64,000 bases of DNA. Source: Hymenobacter gummosus (GTDB lineage Bacteria > Bacteroidota > Bacteroidia > Cytophagales > Hymenobacteraceae). The notes under the pieces were generated by a model. It made no database searches and was not told the origin of the DNA. It saw only the letters and a program-made list of their open reading frames with translations. The stretch lies in NCBI RefSeq assembly GCF_003970915.1, contig NZ_RXOF01000017.1:101755-165754 (forward strand), in the 5' to 3' direction. Below are positions 28,101 to 35,747 of this stretch, one piece after another; positions within the stretch are counted from its first letter, which is position 1; each line of letters starts with the position of its first letter. A program made the translations under genes and the position numbers.

Positions 28101-28730
28101 CCAATTATCGAAACTCAGAATTGGCGTTCAACGCTTTCCGGGCAAGACTCGGTGTTGGTAGGAGGTCTATTAAACTTGTATGACCCGCAGTGGCGCAGTC
28201 CGGCTGGCATTTGGGCACTGGACCTGACTAGACCGGTGGCAATGCCCAATGCCGAAACCCGAAGTAATGGTTTCTACATGGGTTTTAAGAGCGACACTCG
28301 GTATCGAGCCGACGATAGTATAACGTATCAGCTGCGGACGGGATTACTTCAACAGCGTTTAAAGCCTCATTTGCCTGCAACCGTTTACGTCTGGGGCTAC
28401 AATCGCACCCACGTCATAGCGCAGATCGAAAACGCGACCTATGCGCAGGTACAGACGGTGCTGTCGCAGGCTACGCTCGACCGCCTGCAGGGCCCTAACC
28501 CTGGTACCGACGAGCAAGTGCGGCAGCTGCTAGCGCCGTTGCGGACGGCGCTGCCCCAGGCCCGCGTCACGAGCTATACCTACCTCCCGCTGGTGGGCAT
28601 GACCTCGCAAACCGACCCGAGCGGCCGCATCAGTTTCTACGAGTACGATGCGCTCGGCCGGTTGCTACGCACACGCGACGAGCAGGGACGCCTTCTCGCG
28701 GAGCAAGAATACCATTACGCCCGTCCTTAA
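25104..28730 (+). CDS. RHS-type shell protein, first of a split pair
   Basis: Up to 1208 residues. After a signal-like helix (LLAAFVASLLLLPLAEA at about 140-156) comes the Bacteroidota RHS N-terminal pattern: TSLPLADISSGALNLPVALG, then YSYTGLQVYRSNDLIGLGWS, where unconverted YD-type beta repeats build a hollow shell. The C-terminus carries YD repeats (PSGRISFYEYDALGRLLRT). It stops without a core or toxin, and the next gene continues the theme 12 bases later. The first 116-130 codons are doubtful: the signal peptide suggests a start near 25431 (TTG) or 25452 (GTG). Most of the gene is AT-leaning but the last 350 bases return to host-like GC, so it is a mosaic. Confidence 0.82.
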   Translation: MAGYCVALSFDQSAGKPSKHFLPTTSTIMFIQADRLRPVRALAIRWLRKARARLGLLLGKGSGDDAPCRPLAAGFKQGAGKPTELMLGRVAQTYTGNATYFLLARQTARLSQWCSDVRLYSSCIYPIGLAHLCNASRAGRLLAAFVASLLLLPLAEAQTPTNPDLLPSYMIPKSPTVVPFQRVDEQRYVDLITGGAQTSLPLADISSGALNLPVALGYSYTGLQVYRSNDLIGLGWSLQAGGSISRQLGGQPDGMMPSWRAYSPAAVNAGLNNPLYVKNAATNDIDVIPDVFTFQFPGGSGRFMLLDTSIVLLPQQPLRVRRRSDGSFLIVTEQGVRYEFSATETTQPNPNNFGNVGTYVSAWQMTRVISGDNSDTIRLHYTRRGYTPPMRWAQTVGELFMGDNQDIASRCNTTVGAYKIHNVKTLGSHIQAQYLDSITTRGARLVLERSLTNGVLRRVRLLGDYPRRERKTITLFQSVFENSSSLDPVMRLDRVQECAAGTCLPAYLFAYETGDGEEFPIRQSVAQDHWGYYNGAINNGGGNGNISDANTETTQSALLADPILGIRAAVRNPNFNFSRLGSLRRISYPTGGTTMLDYEANVLALDEVIEIRNSSPVLQLAAGYTSQTPPNTLETATGTFQVHYSGTVSVMLSRQPYYGGGVGSGGSNRERDFNLWKILPGGDSLVTDLTASYNYKCIEPHTERLFEFELGPGTYRATLYCERTEFNSSLDISAPYILRMTSAPGPGIRVRQVTTTASGATPLVRRYQYTEGDIPTGRSLLPLSATGEPGFERQSFQRIQLMPDNNTQSVTCPCIQTSSDNTGLGNEYNRHVFYNTRVTELLGSGEGYIVHDFDVLPSLFKEVTPTGRRTYRHDIRQPQRVQLAEKERHWYSGDSARFFPALRLRMSVQNLVTANADEYSAQGFDIWASFASIRRSEYTRYDERGDSLVQVTLSGYRKQRLVRQATRTATGWHISRYKYLADYSPTLPVVRALQVHNFNPIIETQNWRSTLSGQDSVLVGGLLNLYDPQWRSPAGIWALDLTRPVAMPNAETRSNGFYMGFKSDTRYRADDSITYQLRTGLLQQRLKPHLPATVYVWGYNRTHVIAQIENATYAQVQTVLSQATLDRLQGPNPGTDEQVRQLLAPLRTALPQARVTSYTYLPLVGMTSQTDPSGRISFYEYDALGRLLRTRDEQGRLLAEQEYHYARP

Positions 28731-28742
28731 AGCCCTCTTTTT

Positions 28743-31700
28743 ATGTTGAAATGTTTACTCACCGCGTGCCGTCCTGGCACGTGGCTGGCGGTAGCTTTGC
28801 TATCGGCCGGCATAATCACGCCAGGAATGGCTCAGTCTACAGAAGGACTGGTGCCCGATTCCACCGAACTGCGGGTCTTACGGCAGTTTTACCATCACAC
28901 CGGTGGGCCGGCTTGGGCCAGCCACGGAACGGACCACTGGCTTGAGCCGGTGAACCGACTGTCGGATGTCAATACCTGGCTCGGAGTATATGTATACAAC
29001 GGCGACATTGCGCATATATCGTTGCCCAGCAACGGTCTGCGCGGTGATTTGCCGGACTGCCTAAGCGAGCTGCGCCAACTGCGGCACTTGAACTTGGCCG
29101 AAAACCAGCTCGCGGGTAGCCTGCCTACTACCTTTGGAGAGTTGCAATACCTGATCAGCTTGAACCTGGCCAGCAACAAGCTGACTGGGCCGTTGCCGGC
29201 GGCTTGGCACGCCTTGCGTCAGCTGAATCAGTTGTACCTCGGACAAAACCGGCTAGCTGGGGCTATTCCGAACGAATGGGGACGCTTGCAGCAACTGGCT
29301 TATTTTCAAGCCGGCAACAACATGCTGTCCGGCCCGCTGCCCGATTCGCTCAGCCGCTGTACCAATTTGGTGCAGCTGGGGCTCAGCTACAACCAGTTGA
29401 GCGGTACGCTGCCGGTTAGCTGGAGTGGCCTAGCCTCCACGCTCGATTTGGACGATAACCGACTTACGGGAAGCATTCCCGCGGCTTGGGGGCAAGGTGT
29501 GCTGCGTTACCGGCTCAACTTAGCCCGTAACAAACTGACTGGGACCATTCCGGATGGGCTGCGGGCCAGATTTCTGCTACTGCAGGACAACCGCTTGAGT
29601 GGCCGTTTGCCGGATAGTTTTGCTACGGCCTGGCCCCAGCAGGGCATCTGGCAGCTGTTCATCGACAATAATGATTTGACGGGCATTCCGGGCTTCAGCA
29701 GCCCGCTGGGGTACCCCGACCTACAGGTAGGCCTGACCAATAACTACCTGCAGTTTGATAGTTACGAGGCCAACCTGACCAATCCCGGGTCAGGCCAGTA
29801 CCAGTACTTCGATAACGGTCAGCGTACCCCGGCGGCCGTCGATACGCAATACGTGGTGGCCGGCACGAGGGCGTGGCTGCGGCGGCCGTTCGGTGGTAGC
29901 CACAACCATTACCAGTGGCAGCGAAAAATCGGTATGCTCTGGGTGGATGTCGTGCCTGGGCCCGATGCCGACGCCCTGCTGCTGCCGGGTGCCAGCGAAG
30001 CCGTGGAAGGGGAGTACCGCGTCAAAGTCAGCAACGATTGGCTGCCGTGGATGACGCTCTATTCGGCGGGGCTGTATGTGTCCATACTGCCTTACTCCAT
30101 AGCCGCCCGTAACGAGCCAAACGACAGCAGCCCGCCCGGGCCCCTCGATGCTTTCGAGCCAGCCGACCGCACCGGAGCTGTCGACTCGGTGAATTATGTG
30201 CGGACTTACATAGCCCGGGCGCCGTACACCAATCCGCAGCGCTTGCGGCAGGCCGTCGTCGATTCGGTACAGACGACTACTGAGTACCTGGATGGCCTGG
30301 GCCGGGCGTTGCAGACGGTAGGGCGGCAGGAGTCGCCGGCGCGCCGCGACGTGGTGCAGCCCCGGGCCTATGACGCCCAAAACCGGCAGCCCCGGCAGTA
30401 TCTGCCGTTTAGCGCCGCGGGTGGCAGCGCCCAGAACGGCGCCTATCGGCCCAACGCGCTGCGGGAGCAGTACAACTTCTACCGTAACCCGGCTTCTGCT
30501 GCCATGCTCCCCACGGGCGTCCCCTTTGCCGAGACGGGCTTCGAAGCCTCGCCGCGGGGGCAGGTCTTGGGGCAGGCCTCACCGGGCGAAACCTGGCGCT
30601 TCGGCGCCTTGGAAAACCACACCGTGGCTTATCTGGAACGCACCAACCGCGCCAGTGAAGACACCGTCCGGCGCTGGACGCCGGGCTACGGCACCGAGCG
30701 CGAAGACTTGGTGCTCGATGCTCAGCCCTATCCCGACGGTTCGCTATGGGTGAAGCAAACCACTGACGAGCAGGGGCAGATGAGCCGCGAATTCACGGAT
30801 TTGGAGGGGAGAGTGGTGCTGAAGCAGGTAGCCCAGGCCACTTCTGGCCAGCGCACCAGCTGGCTGAATACCTACTACATCTACGACGATTTCGGCCGGC
30901 TGCGAGCAGTGCTGCCGCCCCGCGCCGTGCAACTCATCCGGCGGCACCAATGGCAGGTCGACGGAGCCGGCGTGGAACGGCTGCTGTTTCGCTACCACTA
31001 CGACGAGCAGGGCCGCTTGGTGGAAAAGCTCGTGCCTGACACCGACGGCTACCAGTATACCGTCTACAACGAACTGGACCAGCCCGTGCTGGTGCAAGAC
31101 GCTGCGCAGCGCACCCGGGCCGAGTGGGTAGCCACCAAGTACGATGCCAGCGGCCGACCGGTACTGACCGCGCTGGTAACGCGCCCCGGCCAGACCCGCG
31201 CTGACTTAGCCGCGGAAGCTGCCCGGGCCTCGGCGCCGCAGTGGGAAGAGCATTCCAGCGCCGCCGCTACTGCAGCCGAGCTGGGTCATTACTCCGACCG
31301 GGCGTTTCCCAGGTTGCGGGCCAACGGGCAGCTCCAGGCTGGCACGCAATTGCTCACTCTCAATCATTTTGATTCCTACGATTTCGACCGCAACGGCTCC
31401 GCTGACGCCAGCTACGCTACCCAGTACGATGCGCAGCTGGGTGGAGCCGCGGCGGCACCCGATTTGCGCGTCACCGGCCAGCCCACCCGCACGCAGGTAC
31501 GGGTGCTGGGCGTAGCTGCCTCCAACCCCGGCGCCTGGCAGACTACCGTCACCTTCTACGACGACAAAGCCCGGCCCATTCAGGTCCAAAGCTCCAATGC
31601 CCGGGGGCAGCAAGATGTCCTCACCACCCGCTACGATTGGTCAGGGAAGCCCTTGGTTAGCTACAGCGTACACCAGGGCCCCAATCACGCCCCAGTATCC

Positions 31701-34367
31701 GTGCGCGAAACCTCATTCTACGACCACACCGGCCGCCTGCTGGAAACCAGGCAGGAACTGGATGGGGGAGACCCTGTCACCATTGCTGCCAACGCCTACA
31801 ACGAGTTGGGGCAGCTGGAGCAGAAGAAACTGGGTGGTTCCGTTGCTCAGACGGCCCTGCAGACCGTGGATTATCGCTACAACGTCCGCGGCTGGCTGAC
31901 CCACGTCAACGACGCCCGCCTGACGCCGCAGGCCAACCAGCGGCCCGACTTGTTCGGCTTGGAGCTTTGCTACGATTATGGCTTCCGGCAAAACCAGTTC
32001 AACGGTAACATTGCCGGGCAGAAATGGCGTACGGCTTCCGACCAAGCCGAGCGCGCCTACGGTTACCGCTACGATTTGCTTAGCCGCGTCATGCAGGGGG
32101 ATTTTGTGGCCCGCGACGCCGCCGGCACCTGGAACGCCGAGCGTGATAATTACCGTTTCTGGGCGGCCAGCTACGACGCCAACGGCAACCTACTGACTAT
32201 GCGCCGCCGCGGCCTTGTGCAGGAAGCCTCGCGCACCACCCCGCGGCGCTACGGCGAAATCGATAACCTGCGCTACCGCTACCAACCCGACGCCAGCACC
32301 CCGATTTCGGCCAGCAACCGCCTGCTACGCGTCGATGATTTGGCACCCGTCGCCACGGTCTTTGGCAGTGCGCAGCCTACGCGTCCCGATTTTCAGGATG
32401 GCGCCACCACCGGCAGCCCCCAGCCCGATTACGCCTACGATGTCGTCGGCTCGCTCACCCGCGACCAAAACAAGGGCATCGACAGCATCCGCTACAACCA
32501 TCTGCACCTGCCCACCCACATCGTGTGGCACAATGGCAACAAGCTGGAGTTTCGTTATACCGCCGCGGGGCAAAAGGTAGCCAAGCTGGCCACCGAAGCT
32601 GGTAAGCCTACCATCCGCACCGATTACCTCGGGCCCTGGCAGTACGAGGGCGACTCGCTGCGCTGGCTGACTACGAGCGAAGGACGCGCCCTACGCTTCG
32701 TGCAGCGCGACGCCGCTGGGCAGGCCCGCACACGCTACACCTACGAATTCACCATCAAAGACCACCTCGGTAACCTGCGTATCGCCTTCCGCCCCGGCGA
32801 CAGCGCTACCTACCGTGCCTCCATGGAGCCCGCCCTGGCCGATCAGGAGGAAGCGCAGTTCGATTACGTTCGGGAAACACGCTTTCAGACTGCTGACGCC
32901 GCCGGTGGCCACCATGTGGCGCGTCTGAATGCCGCTGCCGGTACCCCCATCGGACCGCTCAAGATGATTCCGGTCCGCAAAGGCGATGAAATTGGTGTGG
33001 AAGCCTTCGGCCGCTACTTTCAGCCCGCTCGGAACACCAATTATGGCTTCTCGCTGCTGGGTTTTGTGGCCTCTCTGCTGCAACAGCCCGTAGCGCCGCC
33101 CGCCCCCGGCGACGGCCGCTCCCGCATCCGGCCACTGCCCTTCCTCGGCATTGGCTTGGCCATGGTACCGCAGCTGACCCAACTCAGCAACGGCGTCCCC
33201 AAAGGCTACCTGCGCGTTTTGGTGTTTGACAAGGACTCGAGCTTTATCACCAGTTACACCCAGCAGCTCACCAGCGCCGCCGCCACCGGCTATCAGCGGT
33301 TAACTGTTGCCCTAACCGTTCCAAAGGACGGCTACGTGCAAGCCTACGTCGGAAACGAGAGTGATGCTAACGTATATTTCGACGACATCAGCATCCGTTA
33401 CAAACCTACACTCGTGGTCCAGGAGAATCACTACGACCCGTTTGGGTTAGATTTGGCGGGGCTGGCTAAAAATGCTTCCAATAAATACTTATATAATAGT
33501 ACCGAGCTTCAAAATGAATTTGGGCTTAGCTGGAACCACTATGGTGCCCGCATGTACGATGCCCAAGTAGGTCGGTGGGCTACCACTGATCCAATGACCG
33601 AATCATACTTCAGCTTTGGTCCCTATAACTATGTTCGGAATAATCCTTTATTGAGGATGGATCCAACCGGGCAATGGGATATAACGGTCCACACTTACAA
33701 AGACAGAAGTAAGTACGGCTATGGCGTCGCTGTGGTCACGGACTGCAATGGGAAAGAAGTTTATCGATTCAATGTAAGGGTAGAAGGAACCGGAGGACGG
33801 GATAGGAAGGTGAACAAGGCTGATACACCGACCGGCGTGTATGATATTCCAAACAAAAATATGTGGACAAACGCAGATCAGGCCGGATTTATAGCTGCAG
33901 GTAGTCCTGGGACGGAGAAAGAATTACAAAAAAATCGGGATTCTTACGGGCCTAACCCAAGGCTGCAACTTAATCCCCTTACAGGCGAGATTGTTGATAC
34001 TGGTCGAGACCTTATCAGGGTTCATGGAGGTCAACAGGAAAAGTTTGATCCAAGAACTGGGAAATGGACTCCTGTTAAAAATCCTCAACTTGTTCGCACG
34101 TGGGGTTGCATACGAGCGTTTGATGCCGACATGGTAAGGCTGAAAGCCATAACGGACAACCTGCAAAAAAACAATCCTGATGAATTGGGTGGGGTTTTAA
34201 AAGTTGTAGATGACTTAGAGCCACATGTTGAACAGAGTACTGATTCAAAAGGGAAATCGAGCTGGACTACGTCATATTTAGTTCCAGGTGAATATTCGGC
34301 CGATAAAAATCCTGAACAATTTAAACAACTGCTTAAAGATTTGTTTCCTAATTGGAATAGAAAATGA
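28743..34367 (+). CDS. LRR-DUF6443-RHS polymorphic toxin with C-terminal L,D-transpeptidase-like tip
   Basis: 1874 residues. Signal peptide (about 1-30, ends GMAQ). Leucine-rich repeats of the plant-like type at about 55-330 (LTGPLPAAW, LSGTLPVSW, LTGSIPAAW). DUF6443 at about 480-620 (NYVRTYIARAPYTNPQ, EYLDGLGRALQTVGRQES). YD/RHS repeats to about 1560, then the RHS-associated core YGARMYDAQVGRWATTDPM (about 1600) ending DPTGQWD. The last 230 residues are a separate tip, AT-rich, with TPTGVYDIP, IRVHGG (His1761) and TWGCIR (Cys1789): the HG...GC[IV]R pattern of YkuD L,D-transpeptidases. Stop overlaps the next start as ATGA. Secreted toxin function is inferred. Confidence 0.85.
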   Translation: MLKCLLTACRPGTWLAVALLSAGIITPGMAQSTEGLVPDSTELRVLRQFYHHTGGPAWASHGTDHWLEPVNRLSDVNTWLGVYVYNGDIAHISLPSNGLRGDLPDCLSELRQLRHLNLAENQLAGSLPTTFGELQYLISLNLASNKLTGPLPAAWHALRQLNQLYLGQNRLAGAIPNEWGRLQQLAYFQAGNNMLSGPLPDSLSRCTNLVQLGLSYNQLSGTLPVSWSGLASTLDLDDNRLTGSIPAAWGQGVLRYRLNLARNKLTGTIPDGLRARFLLLQDNRLSGRLPDSFATAWPQQGIWQLFIDNNDLTGIPGFSSPLGYPDLQVGLTNNYLQFDSYEANLTNPGSGQYQYFDNGQRTPAAVDTQYVVAGTRAWLRRPFGGSHNHYQWQRKIGMLWVDVVPGPDADALLLPGASEAVEGEYRVKVSNDWLPWMTLYSAGLYVSILPYSIAARNEPNDSSPPGPLDAFEPADRTGAVDSVNYVRTYIARAPYTNPQRLRQAVVDSVQTTTEYLDGLGRALQTVGRQESPARRDVVQPRAYDAQNRQPRQYLPFSAAGGSAQNGAYRPNALREQYNFYRNPASAAMLPTGVPFAETGFEASPRGQVLGQASPGETWRFGALENHTVAYLERTNRASEDTVRRWTPGYGTEREDLVLDAQPYPDGSLWVKQTTDEQGQMSREFTDLEGRVVLKQVAQATSGQRTSWLNTYYIYDDFGRLRAVLPPRAVQLIRRHQWQVDGAGVERLLFRYHYDEQGRLVEKLVPDTDGYQYTVYNELDQPVLVQDAAQRTRAEWVATKYDASGRPVLTALVTRPGQTRADLAAEAARASAPQWEEHSSAAATAAELGHYSDRAFPRLRANGQLQAGTQLLTLNHFDSYDFDRNGSADASYATQYDAQLGGAAAAPDLRVTGQPTRTQVRVLGVAASNPGAWQTTVTFYDDKARPIQVQSSNARGQQDVLTTRYDWSGKPLVSYSVHQGPNHAPVSVRETSFYDHTGRLLETRQELDGGDPVTIAANAYNELGQLEQKKLGGSVAQTALQTVDYRYNVRGWLTHVNDARLTPQANQRPDLFGLELCYDYGFRQNQFNGNIAGQKWRTASDQAERAYGYRYDLLSRVMQGDFVARDAAGTWNAERDNYRFWAASYDANGNLLTMRRRGLVQEASRTTPRRYGEIDNLRYRYQPDASTPISASNRLLRVDDLAPVATVFGSAQPTRPDFQDGATTGSPQPDYAYDVVGSLTRDQNKGIDSIRYNHLHLPTHIVWHNGNKLEFRYTAAGQKVAKLATEAGKPTIRTDYLGPWQYEGDSLRWLTTSEGRALRFVQRDAAGQARTRYTYEFTIKDHLGNLRIAFRPGDSATYRASMEPALADQEEAQFDYVRETRFQTADAAGGHHVARLNAAAGTPIGPLKMIPVRKGDEIGVEAFGRYFQPARNTNYGFSLLGFVASLLQQPVAPPAPGDGRSRIRPLPFLGIGLAMVPQLTQLSNGVPKGYLRVLVFDKDSSFITSYTQQLTSAAATGYQRLTVALTVPKDGYVQAYVGNESDANVYFDDISIRYKPTLVVQENHYDPFGLDLAGLAKNASNKYLYNSTELQNEFGLSWNHYGARMYDAQVGRWATTDPMTESYFSFGPYNYVRNNPLLRMDPTGQWDITVHTYKDRSKYGYGVAVVTDCNGKEVYRFNVRVEGTGGRDRKVNKADTPTGVYDIPNKNMWTNADQAGFIAAGSPGTEKELQKNRDSYGPNPRLQLNPLTGEIVDTGRDLIRVHGGQQEKFDPRTGKWTPVKNPQLVRTWGCIRAFDADMVRLKAITDNLQKNNPDELGGVLKVVDDLEPHVEQSTDSKGKSSWTTSYLVPGEYSADKNPEQFKQLLKDLFPNWNRK

Positions 34368-34906
34368 GAATGAGTCTTGCAAAATCTGTTTTTCTGTGCT
34401 GCCTCATCACTTCTTGTCATAATCAAAAAATGGAAAATATAGGTAGCAGTACTGCCGAAAAAGCCGATGTGACTATCGACGGACTGCCCTACGATGCATC
34501 AGCTAATACAACCAATGACATCCCATTCCAAGATTCCGTGGATGTGTTGCAAAATACTTGGCTACGTAGTGAAAGTGATACTCAGCTTGAAGAGTTGGAA
34601 TCTTTGGCTGTAAAAAGTGACGGAGAAGCTAGTGATTACTTGTGCACTACTCTAAAGATCATGTTTAAAGAAAAGCCCGCTCCTTTGATTATATATCTAG
34701 ATAAGAATAGAAATTCGGCGCTTTATGGTGTATTGACTGATGGCTTAGGAGTAAGCCTAGTCGTTTATAATAAAGAAGAACGTATTACTGAAAAGCAGCA
34801 GCTAAAAGTCAATGCAATTAAGTCGTCTAATGGTAAGCTTAGTAAAAAACAGATTGATTTTATAGATCGATTATTCGAGGACGTATCGCCTGAGAAATTT
34901 GATTAA
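34364..34906 (+). CDS. Lipoprotein, candidate immunity to the RHS toxin tip
   Basis: 180 residues. N-terminus MRMSLAKSVFLCCLITSC has a classical lipobox (ITSC), so a mature lipoprotein in the periplasm or outer membrane. The rest is an unrecognised mixed alpha/beta domain (LIIYLDKNRNSALYGVLTDG). The ATG overlaps the toxin stop by four bases, and the gene shares the AT-rich composition of the toxin tip. Position, coupling and matched location (periplasm, where a peptidoglycan-acting toxin would work) make immunity the simplest role. A start at 34370 is equally possible. Confidence 0.75.
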   Translation: MRMSLAKSVFLCCLITSCHNQKMENIGSSTAEKADVTIDGLPYDASANTTNDIPFQDSVDVLQNTWLRSESDTQLEELESLAVKSDGEASDYLCTTLKIMFKEKPAPLIIYLDKNRNSALYGVLTDGLGVSLVVYNKEERITEKQQLKVNAIKSSNGKLSKKQIDFIDRLFEDVSPEKFD

Positions 34907-34907
34907 G

Positions 34908-34961
34908 GCTACAAACGAAAATTGCCGGCTTGTTTTCAAGCCGGCAATTTTCGTTTGTAGC
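34908..34961. terminator. Perfect bidirectional terminator between immunity gene and tRNA
   Basis: 25-bp perfect inverted repeat (34908-34932 and 34937-34961), loop TTTT, core AATTGCCGGCTTG. On either strand the distal arm carries AATTTTCG after the GC core. The right arm runs into the last bases of the tRNA acceptor stem, which is unusual. Confidence 0.8.
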
Positions 34962-35031
34962 GGGGACGAGATTTGAACTCGTGGCCTCAGGGTTATGAAT
35001 CCTGTGCTCTAACCAACTGAGCTACCCCGCC
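34958..35031 (-). tRNA. tRNA-Met (anticodon CAT)
   Basis: Read on the reverse strand: acceptor GGCGGGG pairs with CCCCGCT (first pair G-T), TA, D-arm GCTC..GAGC with AGTTGGTTA loop, anticodon loop TTCATAA, T-arm ACGAG-TTCAAAT-CTCGT, discriminator A. CCA is not encoded. The pattern is that of elongator tRNA-Met; tRNA-Ile2 (CAT read as k2C) is the alternative. One oddity: the closing pair of the anticodon loop is A-C. Confidence 0.9.
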
Positions 35032-35045
35032 CTGTTTTGGTGGTG

Positions 35046-35077
35046 CAAAGGTAAAGCGAAGATTTCGCCTTGCGCAA
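35046..35077 (-). promoter_or_regulatory. tRNA promoter (reverse strand)
   Basis: -7 element TACCTTTG on the reverse strand (35046-35053) and TTG (35075-35077) with a 21-base spacer. It ends 14 bases before the tRNA 5' end. Confidence 0.7.
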
Positions 35078-35080
35078 GCT

Positions 35081-35109
35081 TTGACGGAAAAAAAAGCCGT
35101 GTATCTTGC
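35081..35109 (+). promoter_or_regulatory. Promoter of the START-like gene
   Basis: TTGAC at 35081, 18 bases, TATCTTGC at 35102-35109. Divergent from the tRNA promoter; the two -33 regions nearly touch. Confidence 0.6.
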
Positions 35110-35170
35110 CGCAACTCCCCAATCTGGCTGATTGCCAGCTAGACTACTTTTTCGCTTCTCTCGCTGCCCT

Positions 35171-35584
35171 ATGCCCCTTTCCGCTACTCGCTCCAAACAC
35201 CGGTTCGTGCAGGAGTACCCCGTCAACGCCTCGGTCAAGATTTTGTACCCTTACCTCGCGTCGGCCTCCGGGCTGCGTCAATGGTTCTGCCAGGACGTGC
35301 AGATGGTCAACCAGCACATCTTCAACTTCGTGTGGGACAACCAACCCCACCTGGCTGAAATAACCTCGCAACGCACCAACCGGTCGGTGCGCTTCGTGTT
35401 CCTCGGGCCGGAGCGGCGCCACATGCCCGATGCCAACTACCTGGATTTCACCATCGAGTCGTCGGAGCTGACGCAGGAAGTATTCGTGCGCGTGGTGGAC
35501 TACTCGGAAGAAACCGATGATATAGAGCTGCAGGAAATGTGGGACAACCTCATGCAGAATCTGCGGGAATTGGTGGGCGGTTGA
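35171..35584 (+). CDS. START-like (SRPBCC/AHSA1-type) domain protein
   Basis: 137 residues. The pattern KHRFVQEYPVNASVKILYPYL, LRQWFCQDV, RHMPDANYLDFTIESSELT and the C-terminal helix EMWDNLMQNLRELVGG match the small START-like protein conserved in Bacteroidota. Such folds bind hydrophobic ligands; ligand here unknown. ATG at 35171 is preferred over a start at 35132 because it removes 13 residues with no similarity and fits the promoter at 35081-35109. Confidence 0.85.
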   Translation: MPLSATRSKHRFVQEYPVNASVKILYPYLASASGLRQWFCQDVQMVNQHIFNFVWDNQPHLAEITSQRTNRSVRFVFLGPERRHMPDANYLDFTIESSELTQEVFVRVVDYSEETDDIELQEMWDNLMQNLRELVGG

Positions 35585-35615
35585 GCGACTTTTTACTTCA
35601 TTCCACGGTTTGCAG

Positions 35616-35659
35616 AAGGAGCGGAGCGGCCCGACACGGGCCGCAACCGCTCCTTTTTT
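35616..35659 (+). terminator. Rho-independent terminator
   Basis: AAGGAGCGG..GCGGCCC / GGGCCGC..CCGCTCCTT followed by TTTTT, 32 bases after the START-like gene. Confidence 0.85.
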
Positions 35660-35692
35660 AATTACTGGCTTCCGGCCGGCAGCCGGGCCGCG

Positions 35693-35700
35693 TACCTTTG
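35693..35700 (+). promoter_or_regulatory. -7 element TACCTTTG before the LptF/G-type gene
   Basis: Exact TAnnTTTG match, 47 bases before the ATG at 35748. Confidence 0.6.
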
Positions 35701-35747
35701 CGGCCATTTTCGGCGTTTGATAGCCGAAAACTGGTCTCTGCCCAGCA

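Noticed and set aside
34958-34975. tRNA-Met as integration site with flanking direct repeat
   Set aside because: I looked for a copy of the tRNA 3' end near 24170-24240 and found none; no integrase gene is present.
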